From WLJO01 sp046597895 (lineage in GTDB: Bacteria > Actinomycetota > Acidimicrobiia > Acidimicrobiales > Ilumatobacteraceae), in the NCBI GenBank assembly GCA_046597895.1, contig JBKJJS010000434.1, positions 1 to 31,576 of the forward strand: DNA of 31,576 nucleotides. Reading direction: 5' to 3'. Every line of letters starts with the position of its first letter. The stretch's first letter is position 1. The notes under the pieces were generated by a model. The model saw nothing but the letters and a program-made list of their open reading frames with translations. It made no database searches and was not told the DNA's origin. Of the stretch, positions 21,465-28,904 are shown piece after piece. The translations under genes were made by a program, and so were the position numbers.

Positions 21465-23918
21465 ATGATCTTACGATCGGGGCGCAGTGGAGTGGGGCGC
21501 GCCGCTGGTGTGGCCGCCCTTGCTCTCCTCGGCTCGATCGTGATCCCAGCGTCCGGTCCCGCCCTGGCGGTGACCACGACGGGCGCACCGCTCGTCGTTG
21601 GCTTCACCGAGTCCTGCCCACTCAGCGAATGTCGGATGGTCTTGAATGGCTGGGCCTTCAAGCGGTTCGGTCTCTATGGAGTGACGATCAACGGGACTCC
21701 TACCAAGGCAGTCAGCATCGCGGTCGACCCCGGCAACCGGCACCAACCGCCCGGCGCCGATCAACTCGTGCTGTTGAACAACCTCTACAACTCGGCCCTG
21801 CTCGACTACGTGCTGTGGAAGAACGCGAACACCGCTGATCCTGTGAAGGCCGCCGCGGTGCACATCACGGCGTGGCATCTCACGGGTCGTACCGTCGGCA
21901 CCCCGTCCATCGGATCGAGCGGGCCGACCACGCCATCGTGGGGCCCGCCCCTCTCACTCCATCCCGGTATGACGTTCCCTCTCGCTCCCGTTGACGTCAC
22001 GGGTGCCGCGCTTCCTGCTGATCGCGTTGCCCTCGGAGACCTCATCGAGGACGCCGCCAGGGCGATGGTCACCGGCGTCAATGGCCTCCTCGGCCCATGG
22101 ACGCTCGACGTAACGCTCAACTGGGGCACCAAAGAGGGCACCGTCTCGGTGCGATCGCCCGCCAACGTCGGGATCCCCGGGGTGACGGTGGCGCTCTCGT
22201 CGTTCGACTCTGTCGTTCCGTCGAACCTCATCACCGACAGCGACGGAGTGGCCACTTTCCCGTTTACGCCGGCATCGGACGAGACGACCGTGACGGCCAG
22301 CGCTCAAGCGCCTGGCGTGCACGCCGAGTACGACGTGCAGGGCGACTCGGTGAGCGGGGGCTATCAGCGCATCGCCGTCGGCAAGTCCGCCTCGCTCACC
22401 GACTCCTTCACGATCCGCGAGCCGCAGATCACCACATTCGCCAAGGACGCCGTCGACGGCGACAAGCTTGTGGGAGCCGGAGGCGCGATCGTCGACACCG
22501 TCCAGTACCAGAACTTCGTGCCAGGGGCGACGTATACCGCTCGGGTCATCTGGCAATACCAGGACACTTCCGAACCTTCGTCGCTGACGGCGACCAAGAC
22601 ATTCGTGGCCTCGCCAACAGGCTCAGGCAGCGTGGACGTGGGCCCGATCACTACCGGCCGAGCCGAACTCGGGCGATCGCTCGTGGCGTACGAGTTCGTC
22701 TACGCGGGGTCGACCACCGCGGGTTTCCCCGAGGTCATCCACGCCAACATCAACGACCCCGGTCAGGCCGTCACGATCCAGCAGTTGCAGCTGTTGACGG
22801 CCGCCCGCGATACCTACGACGGCGACAACACCGCGTTCGCCGGCGCCGCCCTGATGGACACCGTGGCCTACCTCGGCCTGGCTGCCGGAATGAAGTACAC
22901 GCTGCAGGTCGAGTGGTATGTCACCGACGGGACGAACAGCCTCGGATCCACCGGACTGACGGCAACGAAGACCTTCTTCGCCGACTCGGCCGGATTCGGG
23001 ACTGTCGATGTCGGACCGATCTCGCTCACCGGTGCCGAGGTCGGGCTGAGTGTGGTGGCGTACGAACGGCTCTACGTGGGGGAAGCCGCGACGGGCGTAC
23101 CGCTCGGCGTGCATGATGCTCCCGACGACCCCAACCAGACGATCGTCGTCGTTCCTCCGAACGTGCTGACCGTCGCCCAAGACGTGGCGGACGGGGACAA
23201 GTTCGTGCAGGCCCTCGGTCTCGTCATCGACGAAATCGTGTTTGCCAACCTGCACCCTGGTGTCGTCTACACCGCGAAGCTCGAGTGGCACTACACGAAC
23301 GGCCTCACCGATCTCGGGTTCACTGGGTTGTCGGCCACCAAGACGTTCACCCCCAACGCCACCACCGGCTCGGTACAGGTCGGGCCCATTCGGCTCTCGG
23401 GGGCCGTGTCCGGCGAGAAGTTGGTGGCGTTCCAACGCATCTACCTCGGGCCGAGCGCGGTCGGCACGCCTGTCGTCATCCACGAGGTGGCGTCCGACCC
23501 CGCACAGACCATTCAGGTCTTCGAGCTCGCGATCTCGACGATAGCGACCGAGGGAACGGCCCTTGGCGTCGCCATCCCCGGCGACAAAGAGATTCCGCTC
23601 GGGCCCGGTGCCACGATCGTCGACACGGTGACGGTCCAACTGGCGGCCGGAGCGGCGGTGGTCGTAACCGGGTATCTCGTCCGCTACGAGAACGGTGAGT
23701 GCTCGGAGCCGTTGTCCACTGTCACCAACTCGTTGCTGATACCGGCGAACAAGACATTCACGGTGGTGTACACCGTCCCCGAGGCCCCTGGCGACTACGT
23801 GTCCTACATCGTCGTCAAGAACCCCGGGGGCGTTGAGGTCGCTCAACATCAGGACTGCACTTCAGAGTCACAACGAGTGTCCGTCGTCGGCGGCGGCGAC
23901 CTCCCGGAAACCCGCTGA
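21465..23918 (+). CDS. Secreted adhesin-like protein with VaFE (Thr-Gln ester bond) repeats (817 aa)
   Basis: Residues 1-35 are a signal peptide (GVAALALLGSIVIPASGPAL, then A). Residues 36-200 resemble the thioester-type N-terminal domains of Gram-positive adhesins (DPVKAAAVHITAWHLTG), without a clear reactive Gln. An Ig-like bridge follows. Three VaFE domains each have the expected Thr and Gln of an intramolecular ester bond: Thr323/324-Gln434, Thr445-Gln558 and Thr569-Gln681, all about 111-113 apart, with DGD near the Thr, VDT/MDT/IDE for the Asp and H before the Gln. The eponymous V-A-Y/F-E is VAYE, VAYE and, in repeat 3, VAFQ. A fourth, divergent repeat leads to a C-terminus reading GGGDLPETR and stop, with no hydrophobic sorting tail. 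It is probably a stiff surface or released adhesive stalk. Confidence 0.8.
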   Translation: MILRSGRSGVGRAAGVAALALLGSIVIPASGPALAVTTTGAPLVVGFTESCPLSECRMVLNGWAFKRFGLYGVTINGTPTKAVSIAVDPGNRHQPPGADQLVLLNNLYNSALLDYVLWKNANTADPVKAAAVHITAWHLTGRTVGTPSIGSSGPTTPSWGPPLSLHPGMTFPLAPVDVTGAALPADRVALGDLIEDAARAMVTGVNGLLGPWTLDVTLNWGTKEGTVSVRSPANVGIPGVTVALSSFDSVVPSNLITDSDGVATFPFTPASDETTVTASAQAPGVHAEYDVQGDSVSGGYQRIAVGKSASLTDSFTIREPQITTFAKDAVDGDKLVGAGGAIVDTVQYQNFVPGATYTARVIWQYQDTSEPSSLTATKTFVASPTGSGSVDVGPITTGRAELGRSLVAYEFVYAGSTTAGFPEVIHANINDPGQAVTIQQLQLLTAARDTYDGDNTAFAGAALMDTVAYLGLAAGMKYTLQVEWYVTDGTNSLGSTGLTATKTFFADSAGFGTVDVGPISLTGAEVGLSVVAYERLYVGEAATGVPLGVHDAPDDPNQTIVVVPPNVLTVAQDVADGDKFVQALGLVIDEIVFANLHPGVVYTAKLEWHYTNGLTDLGFTGLSATKTFTPNATTGSVQVGPIRLSGAVSGEKLVAFQRIYLGPSAVGTPVVIHEVASDPAQTIQVFELAISTIATEGTALGVAIPGDKEIPLGPGATIVDTVTVQLAAGAAVVVTGYLVRYENGECSEPLSTVTNSLLIPANKTFTVVYTVPEAPGDYVSYIVVKNPGGVEVAQHQDCTSESQRVSVVGGGDLPETR

Positions 23919-23940
23919 CTCACCGCGCAGACTCCGGGAG
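23901..23940. terminator. Possible bidirectional terminator hairpin
   Basis: CTCCCGGA (23901-23908) and TCCGGGAG (23933-23940) form a perfect 8-bp stem with a 24-nt loop. It covers the end of the adhesin gene and lies between the converging adhesin and SDR genes. There is no T-run, as is common in GC-rich actinobacteria. Confidence 0.35.
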
Positions 23941-23989
23941 TTGGATGGCCCTGACAACGGCTTCGACGGTCCGAAGCTCACGTCACCAC

Positions 23990-24739
23990 TTACATTCCCC
24001 CGGCAACGGTGATGGTCTGGCCACTCACCCAACTGCCGCCGTCACATGCCAGATAGAGGGCCGCCGCGCCCATGTCGTCGGGCGAGCCGAGTCGCTTCAG
24101 CGGGATACGGGCCTGTGCCATCTTTTCGAGGCTCGGTATATCCATGTCAAGCGCGGTCATCATCACCTCGGTGGGCACGTAGCCCGGCGCGATTCCGTTG
24201 ACGCGAACAGACGGGGCGAGTTCGAGCGAGAGCGTCATCGTGAGGGAGTTCACGCCCGCTTTGGCCGCGGCGTAGTGGCCACTTCCCGGCACGCCTCGGT
24301 AGGCCGCCGGCGACGACACGTTGATGATGCTCCCACCCTCGGTCATCCGCCCGGCGGCGATCACGGAAGCGATCCACACCGAGGTGAGATTCAGTCGGAT
24401 GCACGCATCCCACTCGTCGTCGCTCAACTCGCTGAGCGGCGTACGCACCGGTGAGCCACCGGCGTTGTTCACCCACACGTGGAGCCCGCCGAATGTGTCC
24501 ACCGCGGCGTCCGCCAGCGCCGTGAGCGCGGCCCGGTCGGTGACATCCGTGGCCACGGCGAGTGCTTGTCCTCCGGCCGCGACGATGTCGCCCGCTACCC
24601 GTTGAATTCGGTCAGCATGACGGGCGGCGACGACCACGGCGGCGCCAGCTTCGGCGAACGTCTTGGCAATGCCTTCGCCGATGCCTTGTCCACCGCCGGT
24701 GACGACGGCGACCTTGCCCTTGAGATCGAAACTGTGCAT
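23990..24739 (-). CDS. SDR-family NAD(P)-dependent oxidoreductase (249 aa)
   Basis: A classical short-chain dehydrogenase. VAVVTGGGQGIGEGIAKTF is the Rossmann TGxxxGxG motif, NNAG is present, and Ser (NVSSPAAY) with Tyr-x3-Lys (HYAAAKAG) complete the catalytic set. The C-terminus GGSWVSGQTITVAGGM is typical of FabG-like enzymes. AAR after the second strand suggests NADP preference. The substrate is unknown. AAAGGAA lies about 6 nt before ATG 24739. The gene follows the LLM oxidoreductase gene by 26 nt and is the last of a PhyH - LLM - SDR operon. Confidence 0.92.
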   Translation of the reverse strand: MHSFDLKGKVAVVTGGGQGIGEGIAKTFAEAGAAVVVAARHADRIQRVAGDIVAAGGQALAVATDVTDRAALTALADAAVDTFGGLHVWVNNAGGSPVRTPLSELSDDEWDACIRLNLTSVWIASVIAAGRMTEGGSIINVSSPAAYRGVPGSGHYAAAKAGVNSLTMTLSLELAPSVRVNGIAPGYVPTEVMMTALDMDIPSLEKMAQARIPLKRLGSPDDMGAAALYLACDGGSWVSGQTITVAGGM

Positions 24740-24765
24740 TTTCGTTCCTTTCCTCAGTCAGAGCG

Positions 24766-25638
24766 TCAGCGGCCGGCGGCCGGGATGACTCGCTCGCCGA
24801 ACTCGCTGAGGCGGTCGAGGCCGCCAGGGCCGGCGAAGAAGAACGCAGGGATCATGACGCGTCCGACACCGATGGCCGCCAATTGCTCGACACCAGCGAT
24901 GGGGTCGGCCATCTGGAAACCGAACATCGCATTGATCTCGATGCTCGCCGGATCTCGACCGGCCTTGTCGGCGGCCTTCTGCACCCGACCGATGAGCTCG
25001 CCGAGACGCGTTGCGTCACCCTCACCAGGGAAGTAGCCATCGGCAATGCGCACGGCGCGTTGGATGGCCGCTTCGGTGTCGCCCCCGACGAGAATCGGGA
25101 TGGACGACTGCACGGGGCGCGGGCTGCAGGTGACCGGGGCGAAGTCCACGAACTCGCCGTGGAACTCGGCATGGGGCCCGGCCCACAGCGCCCGCATGGC
25201 CGCGATGTACTCGTCGTTGCGGGCACCCCGGCGTTCCCACGGAACACCGAGGGCGTCGAACTCCTCCTTGAGCCATCCGACCCCGATACCCAATTCCACC
25301 CGTCCACCCGACAATTGGTCGAGCGTGGCGAGTTCTTTCGCCAGCACCACCGGGTTGCGCTGCGGCACGATGAGGATGCACGTGCCGAGGCGCAGCGTCG
25401 GCGCCGCCGCAGCCGCAAACGCCAGCCAGATGAGCGGATCGGGGATCGGCGTGTCCGGCTCGGCGGGAATCTTCCCATCGGCGGTGTAGGGGTACTTCGA
25501 CTCGATCGTGGTGGGCAGGATGACGTGCTCACCGCCCCAGATCGACTCGAAGCCAGCGGCCTCGGCCCGGCGGCAGATGTCAAGCGCGGTCGCGCCGTCA
25601 ATACCGATGCTGCTGGCGAACGCCAATCCGAACTTCAT
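24766..25638 (-). CDS. LLM-class F420-dependent oxidoreductase (290 aa)
   Basis: A luciferase-like TIM-barrel enzyme of the F420-dependent type: MKFGLAFASSIGIDGATALD, FESIWGGEHVILPT, LRLGTCILIVPQRNPVVLAK, and GRVELGIGVGWLKEEFDALG are the characteristic strands and F420-binding loops. Actinobacteria carry many such enzymes, using F420 or FMN for oxidations or reductions in lipid and xenobiotic metabolism. GGGAG lies shortly before ATG 25638. It sits between a PhyH dioxygenase and an SDR, so the three probably act on one substrate in succession. The substrate cannot be deduced. Confidence 0.9.
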   Translation of the reverse strand: MKFGLAFASSIGIDGATALDICRRAEAAGFESIWGGEHVILPTTIESKYPYTADGKIPAEPDTPIPDPLIWLAFAAAAAPTLRLGTCILIVPQRNPVVLAKELATLDQLSGGRVELGIGVGWLKEEFDALGVPWERRGARNDEYIAAMRALWAGPHAEFHGEFVDFAPVTCSPRPVQSSIPILVGGDTEAAIQRAVRIADGYFPGEGDATRLGELIGRVQKAADKAGRDPASIEINAMFGFQMADPIAGVEQLAAIGVGRVMIPAFFFAGPGGLDRLSEFGERVIPAAGR

Positions 25639-25700
25639 GGGGGCTCCCGGCTCTCGTGATGACGCCGCATGGTAGGCAGACGGGCCGAGAACTCCCGGGT

Positions 25701-26891
25701 TCAGGCAGTACGACGACGCGTCGCATGAGCGACGAGTTCCGCCGCCAATGCGGCTGGGTCACACCGTTGTGCGAGTCCCCGCCGCACGACATCGGCCTGC
25801 GACGGCGGAGCGAGTCCGCCAATCGGTTGGTCGCGGTCGAGGTTCGTCGGAAAGGCATACCCCTCGGCGGCGGCGGCGATGGCGTGCTGGAGCGCACTCT
25901 CGGCAACTCCCGACTCCGCCCGCTCCAACAACGTTGGATAGATGGCGTTGGAGATCGCCTCGCGGTCGACCGATTCCAACGCCCTTCCGAACGCCGACGA
26001 GACCTGCAGGAGGTTGGCCATCCGCTTGATGTCAGTCGTCTGGTTGTGGCCACCGGCGTGGAAGACCGCAGGATTGAAGAACATGGCGTCGCCCTTTGCC
26101 AGCGGCAACTGCGAGTAGTGATCGAGGAAGTACGCCTTGAACTCCGGACGGCGCCACGCCAGGAAGCCGGGCACGTACTTCTGAGAGTGAGGAAGCAGCA
26201 TCGTCGGGCCGCTCTCGACCGGCATGTCGACGTGAGCAACGGCGCCCTGAAGGGTGAGTAGACCCGAGAGCGGATGCACGTGGGCGGGGTACTGCTCGCC
26301 CTCCTCGTCGGTGAGAAAACCGAGGTGGTAATCACGATGCGGTTGCTGCGCTTCTCCCCCAGGATTGATCACGTTGATCTGCGACGTCACTTGGTATGCG
26401 GGCCCGAGCCAGGCGGACGAGGCGAGGGCGATCATGTCGTTGGAGTAGTAGTCGACGAACGCCGCGGGGTCTCGAAGCGCGAGCTTCTCGAGCGCGTTCC
26501 ACACCCGATCGTTCGCCCCCGGCTTGGCATAGTGGTCGCCGACGGCCACACCGGCCGCATGTTGCTCGTCGATCATCGCATCGAACGCGTCGGTGGCCCG
26601 GTCGACGACCGCAAGATCCGTGAACGCGCCGCGCAAGACCACCACGCCCGGGCCATCGAGGAAGATCGATGCGATCTCGCCCTGCACATCCCGTCGGCCG
26701 GCATCGCTCGCGAGCGCGTCCCGAAGTCGGGCGCTGTCGTACACGACGACGTTCTGCACGACCTCGTCGGCGTTGGCGTATTCGGCCAGATCGGTACGCC
26801 GCTCAACGAGTTCGCGAAAGTCTTCGAGCCGGCAGTCGGCTGCCGCGAGCCACTTGCCGGAGTTGGCGGTCAGGCTGCTGTGCGACGTCAT
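25701..26891 (-). CDS. Phytanoyl-CoA dioxygenase (PhyH) family protein (396 aa)
   Basis: A cupin-fold Fe(II)/2-oxoglutarate-dependent oxygenase. The iron-binding HxD is in QQPHRDYHLGFL (near residue 186) and the distal His is in FNPAVFHAGGHNQ (near 277), with a downstream Arg in DIKRMANLL for 2-oxoglutarate. WLGPAYQVTSQINVINPGG precedes the HxD as in PhyH enzymes. Such proteins hydroxylate aliphatic substrates such as acyl-CoAs, halogenated compounds or small metabolites. GGAGG precedes ATG 26891 by 4 nt. It is the first gene of an operon with the LLM oxidoreductase and the SDR, suggesting a hydroxylation-then-oxidation pathway. It is divergent from the methyltransferase gene. Confidence 0.88.
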   Translation of the reverse strand: MTSHSSLTANSGKWLAAADCRLEDFRELVERRTDLAEYANADEVVQNVVVYDSARLRDALASDAGRRDVQGEIASIFLDGPGVVVLRGAFTDLAVVDRATDAFDAMIDEQHAAGVAVGDHYAKPGANDRVWNALEKLALRDPAAFVDYYSNDMIALASSAWLGPAYQVTSQINVINPGGEAQQPHRDYHLGFLTDEEGEQYPAHVHPLSGLLTLQGAVAHVDMPVESGPTMLLPHSQKYVPGFLAWRRPEFKAYFLDHYSQLPLAKGDAMFFNPAVFHAGGHNQTTDIKRMANLLQVSSAFGRALESVDREAISNAIYPTLLERAESGVAESALQHAIAAAAEGYAFPTNLDRDQPIGGLAPPSQADVVRRGLAQRCDPAALAAELVAHATRRRTA

Positions 26892-26972
26892 CGCTCCTCC
26901 GATCCTTTACCCGAGCACCCCATCGTACGCCTCGTCGACGAGAGGCTTGGACACGCCGCAGAGTACCCCCGG

Positions 26973-26978
26973 TACCCT
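26973..26978 (+). promoter_or_regulatory. -10-like TACCCT for the methyltransferase gene
   Basis: TACCCT is followed after 8 nt by GTG 26987, with no Shine-Dalgarno. TTGGAC at 26947-26952 is a candidate -35, although the 20-nt spacer is long. Confidence 0.35.
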
Positions 26979-26986
26979 TCGCGCGG

Positions 26987-27772
26987 GTGATCGACGATCC
27001 TGAGTTGAGCCTTGATCGTCTCACCGCTGACGTCTCGGTGTTCCAACGCAGGAAGGGCCACCGATTCTCCTCGGACGATGTCGTCACGGCCTGGGTGGCG
27101 ATGCAGGTCTGCCCCAGCCCGGCTCGCGTACTCGATCTCGGCTGCGGCCTCGGCTCCGTGCTGCTGCACGTGGCGTGGTCGGCTCCGCTCGCCGAGGTCG
27201 TCGGCGTCGAAGTCCAAGATGTGTCGTTCGAATTGGCGCAGAAGAACATCGCCCACAACCACCTGGAGGACCGGGCGCGAGTCCACCTCGGTGACTTCCG
27301 CGAGCCGAGGATCGCCGCCGCGCTCGGCGAAGGATTCGACCTGATCACCGGCACGCCGCCGTACTTCCCAGCCGGCACCGCGACCGCCGCGGCGGACGCG
27401 CAACGGGCGCGCGCCCGCATCGAACATCGGGGCGGGATCGAGTCATACGTGACGGCAGCGGCCGGGTTGTTGGCCCCCGACGGATCATTCGTCGTGTGCG
27501 GTGATGCCGATGCCAGCGGGCGCTTGGAGCACGTCGCCGCGCGCTCCGATTTCATGGTGTGGGGTCGATACGTCGTGATTCCCCGAGCGGGCCGGCCACC
27601 GCTGTTCTCGGTGTGGGTGCTGCGACGTCATGATGCGACGATCGAAGCGACCGAGAGGGAGTTGACGCTGCGCGACTCCAACGGGCAACGGACTGCCGAC
27701 GCCAAGATGCTGCGAGCCTTCTCAGGTTTCGACGAGGTGCCCGTGGCGGGAATCGACGCGGCTACCAAATGA
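26987..27772 (+). CDS. TrmN6-type SAM-dependent methyltransferase (261 aa)
   Basis: A Rossmann-fold N6-adenine-type methyltransferase of the YfiC/TrmN6 group. GHRFSSDDVVTAW is the family's kxG-F-x-D-xxLLaaW segment, RVLDLGCGLGSVLLHVAW is SAM motif I, and DLITGTPPYFPAG supplies the catalytic (N/T)PPY. E. coli TrmN6 modifies A37 of tRNA1(Val); the substrate here is inferred as a tRNA or rRNA adenine. The catalytic motif starts with Thr rather than Asn. The GTG at 26987 was chosen because family similarity starts there; the longer frame is the shadow of the divergent PhyH gene. Confidence 0.85.
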   Translation: MIDDPELSLDRLTADVSVFQRRKGHRFSSDDVVTAWVAMQVCPSPARVLDLGCGLGSVLLHVAWSAPLAEVVGVEVQDVSFELAQKNIAHNHLEDRARVHLGDFREPRIAAALGEGFDLITGTPPYFPAGTATAAADAQRARARIEHRGGIESYVTAAAGLLAPDGSFVVCGDADASGRLEHVAARSDFMVWGRYVVIPRAGRPPLFSVWVLRRHDATIEATERELTLRDSNGQRTADAKMLRAFSGFDEVPVAGIDAATK

Positions 27773-27779
27773 CCGAAAT

Positions 27780-27827
27780 CCTTCCCGAGGATCGAACCGG
27801 CTCCCCGTCGGTTGGCGAGAGGGAAGG
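27780..27827. terminator. Nested hairpin after the methyltransferase gene
   Basis: CCTTCCC (27780-27786) pairs with GGGAAGG (27821-27827), and inside it AACCG (27795-27799) pairs with CGGTT (27809-27813). The nested stems just after the stop codon suggest a transcript-ending structure, without a T-run. Confidence 0.35.
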
Positions 27828-27865
27828 GTTAGGGTCATGGCGACGAGGAAGCTGGCGACGAAACC

Positions 27866-28705
27866 ATGGACCAACGGGGGCGAGGCCACTACACCGTCAG
27901 GATCCTGGCTGGCCTCGGCGCTGACGACTACGGCCGCTCCGATCAACGCCCACCGCTCGTCCTGCTCCACGGCCTGAGCTTCGATCGCAGCATGTGGCGG
28001 CCGGCGTTGGCCGAGTTGGCGCGCATCGACCCGGGGCGCCGCGTCCTCGCGATCGACCTTCCCGGTCACGGTGAGTCCCCCGCTTGGTCGTCCTACGACG
28101 TTGAGGGCGTATGCGACGGCGTGCATCGAGCCGTCGAGGAGGCGGAGCTGCACTCACCCGTCGTCGTTGGGCACTCCATGGCCGGAATCATCGCCACGGT
28201 CTACGCCGCCCGACACCCCACTCGCGGCATCGTCAACGTGGACCAGCCCTTACAGGTAGCCCCCTTCGCTGGTCTGTTGCAGTCGCTCGCGGACAAGCTC
28301 CGCGGACCCGCGTTCCCCGCAATCTGGGAGAGCTTCGCTGCCGGCATGCACATCGAGTTGCTGCCCGAGAACGCGCAGAACCTTGTGCGGTCAACCTGCC
28401 ACCCACGACAGGACCTCGTCCTCGGGTACTGGCGCGAGGTGATCGAACGGCCCGTCGACGAACTTGCCAGCCTCGCCACCGCGGGACTGACAACACTGCG
28501 CGCCGCCGGGTTGCCGTACCTCGTCGTGGCCGGCGCCGACCTCGAGCCCGACTATCAGCAGTGGCTGAGCGAGATGCTCCCCCAGGTAACCATCACCGTC
28601 TGGCCGGGAAGCGGCCATTTCCCGCACCTCGCTCATCCCGACCGCTTCGCTGAGTGCCTCGCCGCCACGGCGCATTGGCGACGCGCCGAGCCAGTGCTGG
28701 CGTGA
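27866..28705 (+). CDS. Alpha/beta hydrolase (279 aa)
   Basis: A standard alpha/beta-hydrolase-fold protein: PPLVLLHGLSFDRSMWRP is the oxyanion loop, VVVGHSMAGIIATVYA carries the nucleophilic Ser, and PGSGHFPHLAHPDRF the catalytic His; the Asp is probably in VVAGADLEPD. Length and the DLPGHGES motif are typical of esterases, epoxide hydrolases and haloalkane dehalogenases. The substrate is unknown. The ATG at 27866 is the first sensible start; GAGGAAG lies 14 nt upstream, farther than usual. A TAGGGT (27830-27835) may be its -10. Confidence 0.85.
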   Translation: MDQRGRGHYTVRILAGLGADDYGRSDQRPPLVLLHGLSFDRSMWRPALAELARIDPGRRVLAIDLPGHGESPAWSSYDVEGVCDGVHRAVEEAELHSPVVVGHSMAGIIATVYAARHPTRGIVNVDQPLQVAPFAGLLQSLADKLRGPAFPAIWESFAAGMHIELLPENAQNLVRSTCHPRQDLVLGYWREVIERPVDELASLATAGLTTLRAAGLPYLVVAGADLEPDYQQWLSEMLPQVTITVWPGSGHFPHLAHPDRFAECLAATAHWRRAEPVLA

Positions 28706-28890
28706 TGAGGGACTCCTCGCTCTACGGATTCACCTGAGCTTTCGCTCCGTGCTGCGAGCGGGGAGTGTCGAGGTGCTCCCAGTGTTCGACACCGATGAAG
28801 ACGCTGCGAAAAATGGCGGCGGAACGGGACTCGAGGGGTTCTCGTCGTCGAGGTGGGTTCACGGCTGCTACCTTCGGCGAATCACTCTTG

Positions 28891-28897
28891 AAGGAGG
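28891..28897 (+). promoter_or_regulatory. Strong Shine-Dalgarno AAGGAGG
   Basis: A perfect AAGGAGG, 7 nt before the ATG at 28905. It decides the start of the LPPTG protein and contrasts with the many genes here that have no ribosome binding site. A TACCTT at 28869-28874 could be the -10. Confidence 0.85.
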
Positions 28898-28904
28898 CGT
28901 TCGA

